Assembly: GCA_002404515.1 (NCBI GenBank)
Contig: DHJV01000096.1
Span: 40,369-51,107, forward strand
From: Lachnospiraceae bacterium UBA4711
GTDB taxonomy: Bacteria > Bacillota > Clostridia > Lachnospirales > Lachnospiraceae
Length of the DNA: 10,739 nt
Direction of reading: 5' to 3'
This document shows, piece after piece, positions 1-4,597 of the stretch. The notes below the pieces were generated by a model, which was given only the letters and a program-made list of their open reading frames with translations, was not told where the DNA came from and did no database searches. Positions within the stretch are counted from its first letter, which is position 1, and the number at the start of each line of letters is the position of its first letter. A program made the position numbers and the translations under genes.

Positions 1-1
1 G

Positions 2-148
2 ACTAAGACCGATCAAGGCTCTCATGGATATGGAACACAGATCATCCAGCGGATTGTCGATGAAAATGGCGGTACGATACAGTATATGGATGCCGGGGAT
101 ACCATGCAGGTCATTTGCAGACTCTGTATCGAAGATAAGAAGCTTTAG
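2..148 (+). CDS. C-terminal end of a GHKL (agr-type) sensor histidine kinase, partial
   Basis: Frame 2 is open from the left edge to a TAG at 146-148 and encodes the last 48 residues of a protein. It reads SHGYGTQIIQRIVDENGG followed by a short strand-like tail. The HGYG...I..I....GG pattern matches the last glycine-rich ATP-binding loop and closing helix/strand of the GHKL ATPase domain in peptide-sensing kinases of the AgrC/ComD kind (HPK10 group). In that family this domain phosphorylates a LytTR-type response regulator. The sensor and dimerisation regions lie outside the window, so the signal cannot be named. The next gene starts 15 bases after the stop, suggesting co-transcription. Family assignment is fairly firm despite the short fragment. 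Confidence 0.75.
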   Translation, partial: TKTDQGSHGYGTQIIQRIVDENGGTIQYMDAGDTMQVICRLCIEDKKL

Positions 149-163
149 AGCGAGGGATAACGT

Positions 164-910
164 ATGACACAGGATGAATTTAGCTGCCTTTATGAGGAGA
201 ATTCATTTACATGTATTATAAAAAAAGGTCTGGCGATGTTGGATGGTGACCGTATCCGAATCGAACATATCGACAGCGATACGGAGACTCTGGTGATTCC
301 AGATGAGCTTCCGGTTACACTGTTTGATATACAGGGAAGAAGCTACACACGCGTCCTTCCGGTTTCGGAGCTTGGGAAAAAGGCGTGTTATGAGAAAAAA
401 CACTTAAAGCAGGTGCGTCTTGGGAGAAATTTACGTTTCCTTGATGACTATGCATTTGCACGTTGTGAACATCTGACGGAGGTTGTGGCAGAGGGAATTG
501 ATGGATTTGCTGACCTGCGTCTTGGCAATGGCGTGTTTGATGACTGCGGAAGTCTGGAGGTCTTGGCACTCGATGGTGACCGCGAGGCAAGGATTGCGAA
601 GCTGCTTGCAGCCGTGCCACGGTTTTTAAAGGCGGAGGAGCTGTTGACCGGCGGCGAGATTGGGACGGATGCATGGTATGAACGCTGGGATTTTGCCCTG
701 CGTGCATTTTTGAAAGAAGACGATGTCGCAGGGTATATGCAGGCGGTGCTTTTTGGCAAGCGGAAGTTCGCTGACCGGGAAGCGTACATTGCCTATGTGC
801 AGGAAGCGAAACGTGCTTTGTGCAGACTGCGGTTAGAATACGGTGAAGAATTGCAGGCGTTTGCCCGGAAACAGTGTGAGGAGTATCTGGGAGAAATGCG
901 GCAGAGATAG
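164..910 (+). CDS. Cytosolic leucine-rich repeat (LRR_5 / BspA-like) protein of unknown function
   Basis: 248 residues, start ATG preceded by GAGGGA. Residues about 65-137 carry two to three BspA/LRR_5-type repeats: a helix-loop with A(F/C) followed by 'C..L..V.L', seen as HLKQVRLGRNLRFLDDYAF, then ARCEHLTEVV, then GVFDDCGSLEVLAL. The C-terminal part (about 168-245) is charged and helical, rich in Trp, Tyr, Arg and Glu, with no domain I recognise. There is no signal peptide, membrane segment or cell-wall anchor, so unlike secreted BspA-type adhesins it is predicted to stay in the cytoplasm, perhaps as a protein-interaction module. It sits 15 bases after a sensor kinase and 15 bases before a TetR regulator, so it is probably in one transcript with both. 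LRR fold likely; role unknown. Confidence 0.7.
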   Translation: MTQDEFSCLYEENSFTCIIKKGLAMLDGDRIRIEHIDSDTETLVIPDELPVTLFDIQGRSYTRVLPVSELGKKACYEKKHLKQVRLGRNLRFLDDYAFARCEHLTEVVAEGIDGFADLRLGNGVFDDCGSLEVLALDGDREARIAKLLAAVPRFLKAEELLTGGEIGTDAWYERWDFALRAFLKEDDVAGYMQAVLFGKRKFADREAYIAYVQEAKRALCRLRLEYGEELQAFARKQCEEYLGEMRQR

Positions 911-925
911 AGGAAGGAAGATGGC

Positions 926-1522
926 ATGTCCAAATTTACAAAGCAGGCGATTATGGATGGATTTATCGAGTTGTCCAAACAGATGCCAATCGACAAGATC
1001 ACGGTAAAAAAAGTAACCGATTATATCGGAATTACGAGAAATACTTTTTACTATCATTATCAGGATATCTATGCCCTGTTAGAGGAGATCGTCGTCACAA
1101 AAGCAAAGAAATTGTTCGTCTTGGATGAGGAAAATCTGGAGAATTCGTGGAAGAGCAACCTGCGTTTCATGGGGCAGTATGGTAAGAAAAATGAGAACTT
1201 CATAAGAAACCTTTATCAGTCGATGGGACGCGATGCGTTCGGAGACCAGCTTGTAGAGATCAGCTATGGTTCCATCTACCGGAGCGTGCAGGCATATGCG
1301 GAAAAAGAGATGGTGAAAAATCCGGACGTCACATACAAGGAGCAGGCGATTAAGGATACAGCCTATATACTTGCGAAGATGCTTTCGGAAAATGCAGTCG
1401 AGTGGATCCGTGGACGCGTGGAACAGGATCCGGTTGCACTGATGGAGAAAGCAATTGCAGCAATTGATGGAGTAGGACAGGTACTATTGAATAATTTGAA
1501 TCAAAACCTGAATAATAAGTAA
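926..1522 (+). CDS. TetR/AcrR-family transcriptional regulator
   Basis: 198 residues, a usual length for the family. The start ATG follows GAGGAAGGAAG at a normal distance. Residues 5-55 form the TetR DNA-binding domain: helix 1 is TKQAIMDGFIELSKQ, and the helix-turn-helix covers about 25-47 with ITVKKVTDYIGITRNTFYYHY. The (T/R)xTFYYHYxDxxxLL signature is typical. The C-terminal ligand domain (about 70-190) is all-helical and resembles the C-terminal type of DhaS-like TetR proteins, though it does not identify a ligand. The gene lies 41 bases upstream of the glycerol-1-phosphate dehydrogenase gene and in the same direction. It may regulate its own operon or the acyl-chain operon beyond; no clear palindromic operator was found next to it. 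Confidence 0.9.
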   Translation: MSKFTKQAIMDGFIELSKQMPIDKITVKKVTDYIGITRNTFYYHYQDIYALLEEIVVTKAKKLFVLDEENLENSWKSNLRFMGQYGKKNENFIRNLYQSMGRDAFGDQLVEISYGSIYRSVQAYAEKEMVKNPDVTYKEQAIKDTAYILAKMLSENAVEWIRGRVEQDPVALMEKAIAAIDGVGQVLLNNLNQNLNNK

Positions 1523-1563
1523 AACAGAGAAAAGAAATGACAGAGTAATAGGAGGGTATATAC

Positions 1564-2622
1564 ATGGCAGGATCCCATATTGCGATTCCGACGATTTTGA
1601 AGATCGGGAGCGGAACGCTTGGAAACGTAGGAAAATATCTGCAGTCAAGCGGATTTAAGAAGGCGGTTGTATTCTTTGGAAATGGACTCGTGGAGATGTT
1701 CGGAAAGACGGTGATGGATTCCCTCTCCGAGGCGGATATTGAGGTGCTTTCGTATTGTGAGCTTGACACAACGGATATCAAGGATATCATCAATCTGGCG
1801 TTTACGATTGATGCCAAGACTCAGGTTATCCTTGGCATCGGCGGTGGCAAGGTCATTGATGCCGGAAAATATGCGGCGTATCTGCGGAAGCTTCCGTTTA
1901 TCAGTATGCCGACATCGGCATCGAGTGATGGATTTTCGTCGGCAAGCGCATCACTGCTGGTAAATGGCAGGCGTACCTCTGTACCGGCGCGCATGGCATA
2001 TGGCATTGTGGTGGATACCGATGTATTGAAGTCTGCGCCTGCGAAGTTTTTATACTCTGGTATCGGCGATATGGTATCAAAGATCACAGCACTTTACGAC
2101 TGGATTTTCGAGGCAGAGCATGGTGTGTCAGAGGTAAATGATTTTGCGGTGATGATCGCGAAGAAGGCAGTCAACAGCTTCGTGCGGACACCGTTTGAGA
2201 GCATTCAGGACAATCTCTTCCTGAAGGAACTGGTTGATTCACTGGCGATGAGTGGAATTGCAAATGAGATCGCGGGCGGCAGCGCACCGACGAGTGGCAG
2301 TGAGCATCTGATCTCCCATGCGTTGGATAAGATGCTGGAGGTGCCACAGCTTCACGGTGTACAGGTCGGAATTGCCACTTACGTGATGGCAGTTGTGCAG
2401 AATCATCGGTATGTGCGTGTGAACAAGATCTTTGAGGATACCGGTTTCTGGGATTTTGTTTCGACGCTTGGATTAAACCGGGCAGACTATGAAGCGGCAA
2501 TTGATATGGCACCACATATCAAGCCGAACCGTTACACATATCTGCATGAGGAACAGTATCGGGAGAAGGCAAAACAGGTGCTTCGTGTAGATCCGGTGAT
2601 GAAACGGATATTTGGGGAATAA
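1564..2622 (+). CDS. egsA: sn-glycerol-1-phosphate dehydrogenase-like (AraM/EgsA-type iron-containing alcohol dehydrogenase)
   Basis: 352 residues, start supported by AGGAGG at 1551-1556. The family reduces dihydroxyacetone phosphate with NAD(P)H to sn-glycerol-1-phosphate, the enantiomer used in archaeal ether lipids; Bacillus subtilis AraM/EgsA is the bacterial example. The N-terminal nucleotide-binding half contains the GGGKVIDAGKYAA loop (93-105) and the conserved MPTSASSDGFSSASA stretch (115-129). The C-terminal helical half supplies the likely metal ligands by family pattern: D169 in GIGDM, H248 in SEH and H264 in LHG. All appear intact, so the enzyme should be active. Related glycerol and polyol dehydrogenases share the fold, so the exact substrate is inferred. 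A strong terminator follows. The position just before an acyltransferase/ACP/KS operon suggests a supply role in lipid synthesis (inference). Confidence 0.8.
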   Translation: MAGSHIAIPTILKIGSGTLGNVGKYLQSSGFKKAVVFFGNGLVEMFGKTVMDSLSEADIEVLSYCELDTTDIKDIINLAFTIDAKTQVILGIGGGKVIDAGKYAAYLRKLPFISMPTSASSDGFSSASASLLVNGRRTSVPARMAYGIVVDTDVLKSAPAKFLYSGIGDMVSKITALYDWIFEAEHGVSEVNDFAVMIAKKAVNSFVRTPFESIQDNLFLKELVDSLAMSGIANEIAGGSAPTSGSEHLISHALDKMLEVPQLHGVQVGIATYVMAVVQNHRYVRVNKIFEDTGFWDFVSTLGLNRADYEAAIDMAPHIKPNRYTYLHEEQYREKAKQVLRVDPVMKRIFGE

Positions 2623-2648
2623 AAACAAATAAAAAATTGTGCAAATCG

Positions 2649-2685
2649 AACGGAATGTGTAAAAAATATACACATTCCGTTTTTT
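2649..2685 (+). terminator. Strong intrinsic terminator after the dehydrogenase gene
   Basis: A perfect 13-bp stem (2649-2661 with 2669-2681) closes a 7-base A-rich loop and runs directly into five T residues (2681-2685). It begins 27 bases after the dehydrogenase stop codon. On this strand it has the classical Rho-independent shape and separates the regulator/dehydrogenase transcript from the acyl-chain operon. Confidence 0.9.
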
Positions 2686-2712
2686 GACACTTGTAGAAAC
2701 TGGGATTATATG
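2684..2712 (+). promoter_or_regulatory. Probable sigma-A-type promoter for the acyl-chain operon
   Basis: A consensus -35 box TTGACA (2684-2689) is followed after 17 bases by TATATG (2707-2712), a 4-of-6 match to the -10 consensus. The -35 box overlaps the T-tract of the preceding terminator. The 5' leader is about 90 bases. It holds a 7-bp inverted repeat, GTAGAAA at 2693-2699 with TTTCTAC at 2731-2737, straddling the -10 region, which might be regulatory. Confidence 0.6.
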
Positions 2713-2808
2713 CGAAAATAACACAGTGCTTTTCTACGCACATACCGATGATGACCAGATGTGTGCAGAGAAAATACAACAAAATTAGAAGATAAAGTGT
2801 GAGCGAAG

Positions 2809-3555
2809 ATGAAGATACTTTTGATTAACGGAAGCTTGCGTGGAGAGTACAGCTCCTCCCTTAAAGTTGCCCGTGCATTTGTCAAGGGCATGGTAGAAGA
2901 ATATGGAGCGGATACGGAAGTCTGCGAGGTAGCGTTGAAGGACAAAAAGATTGACCATTGTCATGGGTGCTTTGTCTGTTGGAAGACGACGCCGGGACAG
3001 TGTTGTATCCACGATGATATGGACGAGCTTCGGCAGATGGTGATGGACAGCGATATCATTGTTGAGAGCTTTCCGCTTTATTTCTTTGGACTGCCTTCGA
3101 AGCTGAAAGCATTTACGGATCGCATGATCTCTTATGTACAGGAGTATCGCGGAAATCCGGGCAATGAGGAGAACCACCGGTTTTTGCACAACATGCGGTA
3201 TCCGGAGCTTGAAAAGAAAAAATTGATATTAGTATCCACATGTGGCTATGAGGTGACAGACAACTGTTACGATGCCGTGTTTGCAGAGTTTGACCGGATC
3301 TGCGGAGAAGGGAAATACACAACGGTGCTGGCACCGCAGGGTGGACCACTTTCAGAGCAGGGCTTTGCAGAAAAGGTGGCTCGCTATCTGGAGAAATTCA
3401 CAGAGGCTGGTCATGAATATGCAAGAGAAGGCTGCTTATCGGAACGTACGTGGAACAAGCTGCAGCGACCGCTGCTTGGACACAGTACATTCGAGATGGC
3501 AATCAATATGAACTGGGACAACCCGGAGGTTGGCCCTTACGGAAAGCTGGTGTAA
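2809..3555 (+). CDS. Flavodoxin-fold NAD(P)H-dependent FMN reductase / iron-sulfur flavoprotein-like oxidoreductase
   Basis: 248 residues. The N-terminus, MKILLINGSLRGEYSSS, is the first beta strand and FMN-phosphate loop of the NADPH-dependent FMN reductase family. Residues 51-66 hold a compact cysteine motif, C51-x2-C54-x2-C57-x7-C65 with C66 adjacent. This is close to the spacing that binds a 4Fe-4S cluster in archaeal iron-sulfur flavoproteins (Isf), but similar cysteine loops also occur in members with no cluster. IIVESFPLYFFGLPSKLKAFTDR (split at 83-105) is the conserved flavin-contact segment. No signal peptide, so cytosolic. The Shine-Dalgarno site is weak (GAGCGAAG just before the ATG). 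First gene of the operon with plsC, ACP and KS. It might deliver electrons to, or reduce double bonds in, the acyl chain; its substrate cannot be read from the sequence. Confidence 0.75.
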   Translation: MKILLINGSLRGEYSSSLKVARAFVKGMVEEYGADTEVCEVALKDKKIDHCHGCFVCWKTTPGQCCIHDDMDELRQMVMDSDIIVESFPLYFFGLPSKLKAFTDRMISYVQEYRGNPGNEENHRFLHNMRYPELEKKKLILVSTCGYEVTDNCYDAVFAEFDRICGEGKYTTVLAPQGGPLSEQGFAEKVARYLEKFTEAGHEYAREGCLSERTWNKLQRPLLGHSTFEMAINMNWDNPEVGPYGKLV

Positions 3556-3559
3556 CATC

Positions 3560-4192
3560 ATGGAGATACTAAAGAGATTTGCAGCGAAGCTGGCCTTTGC
3601 AATCGCGAATGGCGTGATCCGCATCCTGTACCCGCCAAAGGTAACATGGGAAGACAAAAAGGCAACGAAAGAAGCGTTGAAGAAGGGCAATTGTGTTGTC
3701 TATTCAAACCACACAAGTCATGTCGATGGATTCTATATGACGCGCCTGTTTGGCAAATATAAGGTACATACCTTTGTCGCAAGGGACTGGTACGATAGGA
3801 AGAAAATCAACTGGTTGTTCCGCAACCTTCCATATATTCCGATGAACCGGCAGGAGATGGATACAAGCTGGCTGTCGATGGGATTGGAGAAGATGAATGA
3901 GGGCTGCCCGATCTACATATTCCCGGAGGGACATACGAGTCACACCGGAGTGATGGATGAATTTAAACCTGGATTTCTGATGCTTGCAAGACAGGCACAG
4001 GCACAGGTGGTGCCCGTTGTAATTGATGGAGAATTTAAGGTGTTCCATCGCATGCACATCATTGTCGGCAAGCCGGTCGAGATGGACTTGAACGAGGAGG
4101 GCAGACCATCGGTTGTCCTCAAAAAATATGCAGGTGTCTGCAGAGACAGAATCTATGAACTGCGCGATACCTATGGCGTGAAGAAATCATGA
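3560..4192 (+). CDS. plsC: 1-acyl-sn-glycerol-3-phosphate acyltransferase (PlsC/LPLAT family)
   Basis: 210 residues from the ATG at 3560. That start lies 4 bases after the upstream stop and suits translational coupling; an in-frame TTG at 3530 inside the previous gene is less likely. Family motifs are in order: motif I NHTSHVD with catalytic H51 and D56 (HX4D), motif II near PYIPMNRQE (91-99), motif III FPEGHTS (121-127) and motif IV VVPVVIDGEF (150-159). The enzyme moves an acyl group from acyl-ACP or acyl-CoA to the free hydroxyl of a lysophosphatidate-type acceptor at the membrane. There is an amphipathic, moderately hydrophobic N-terminus (about 8-24) but no long membrane helix. Motif III has His where FPEGTRS is usual. 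Placement directly before an ACP and KS suggests it uses the product of this operon rather than general fatty acids (inference). Confidence 0.88.
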   Translation: MEILKRFAAKLAFAIANGVIRILYPPKVTWEDKKATKEALKKGNCVVYSNHTSHVDGFYMTRLFGKYKVHTFVARDWYDRKKINWLFRNLPYIPMNRQEMDTSWLSMGLEKMNEGCPIYIFPEGHTSHTGVMDEFKPGFLMLARQAQAQVVPVVIDGEFKVFHRMHIIVGKPVEMDLNEEGRPSVVLKKYAGVCRDRIYELRDTYGVKKS

Positions 4193-4221
4193 TATTTGGA
4201 GTGGAAACACTCTTTAAATAT
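4192..4221 (+). other. Intercistronic stem-loop with GAAA tetraloop, upstream of the ACP gene
   Basis: Left arm 4192-4203 pairs with 4208-4213 and 4216-4221 to give 12 pairs (one G-U), with a two-base TT bulge at 4214-4215. The loop at 4204-4207 is GAAA, a stable GNRA tetraloop. The stem starts on the last base of the plsC stop codon and is not followed by an uninterrupted T-run. RNA processing or mRNA stabilisation between plsC and the ACP gene is therefore more likely than termination. Confidence 0.6.
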
Positions 4222-4272
4222 ACCCGTTTATTTTATTCGGGGGAAAATATAAGAAAAGGAAGGATACATAGA

Positions 4273-4521
4273 ATGAACGAAAAAGAGTTAGAAATCGCTG
4301 AGAACATTAAAGGAATGCTTTCAAAGAATCTTAGAATCCCTGAGGAAGAATTAGATTATGAAGTTCCATTGTTTGGTGATGGAATTGGACTTGATTCTGT
4401 TGATTCCCTGGAGATTATCGCTTGTATCGATTCTGCTTACGGTGTAGCTATGACAGGTGTTGCAAAAGAGCACTTCTACAACATCGAGAGCCTTACAAAG
4501 TACGTTGTAGCAAATATGTAA
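4273..4521 (+). CDS. acpP: Acyl carrier protein
   Basis: 82 residues from the ATG at 4273, preceded by AAGGAAGG. An in-frame ATG at 4189 would add an un-ACP-like 28-residue leader with no ribosome site and is rejected. The four-helix ACP pattern is clear. The phosphopantetheine site is S42 in GLDSVDSLEI, where DSV aligns with the usual DSL. The acidic helix II (SVDSLEIIACIDSAYG) is the surface that partner enzymes recognise. After 4'-phosphopantetheinylation it carries the growing chain between the KS-CLF, ketoreductase and dehydratase of this locus and probably to PlsC. VDSLEI with A/C after it, and the GVAM segment, look more like a specialised ACP than a housekeeping one, but that is a soft impression. 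Stem-loops lie immediately on both sides of the gene. Confidence 0.93.
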   Translation: MNEKELEIAENIKGMLSKNLRIPEEELDYEVPLFGDGIGLDSVDSLEIIACIDSAYGVAMTGVAKEHFYNIESLTKYVVANM

Positions 4522-4538
4522 TAGCAAGTCATACAAAA

Positions 4539-4573
4539 AGGGCTGTCCCGAAAGGAAACTTTGGGGCAGCCCT
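4539..4573. terminator. Stem-loop between ACP and KS genes, terminator-shaped on the minus strand
   Basis: Arms 4539-4552 and 4560-4573 form a 14-bp stem with two G-U pairs and a 7-base loop (4553-4559). On the + strand the stem is preceded by a run of A and followed by ATGTATT, so it lacks a U-tract and should let transcription through, perhaps attenuating or protecting the ACP message. Read on the minus strand the same stem is followed by TTTTT, the shape of an intrinsic terminator against antisense transcription. It ends about 10 bases before the ribosome site of the KS gene. Confidence 0.6.
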
Positions 4574-4597
4574 ATGTATTCTGAAAAGGAGATAAAA

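Noticed and set aside
2738..2766. Short stem (GCACA with TGTGC) in the leader of the flavoprotein gene, considered as a riboswitch
   Set aside because: Only 5-6 pairs around a large loop, no known aptamer signature and no terminator or anti-terminator alternative.
3530..3559. Earlier TTG start for the PlsC gene, overlapping the flavoprotein gene
   Set aside because: The only purine-rich stretch, GGAGG, abuts the TTG with no spacer. The ATG at 3560, 4 bases after the upstream stop, gives a normal PlsC N-terminus.
4189..4272. In-frame ATG at 4189 extending the ACP by 28 residues
   Set aside because: The extension encodes the stem-loop region, has no ribosome site and no match to ACP, while ATG 4273 has AAGGAAGG and gives a standard 82-residue ACP.
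4574..4597. In-frame ATG at 4574 extending the ketosynthase by 8 residues
   Set aside because: It touches the end of the stem-loop and lacks a Shine-Dalgarno sequence; ATG 4598 follows AAAAGGAGA.
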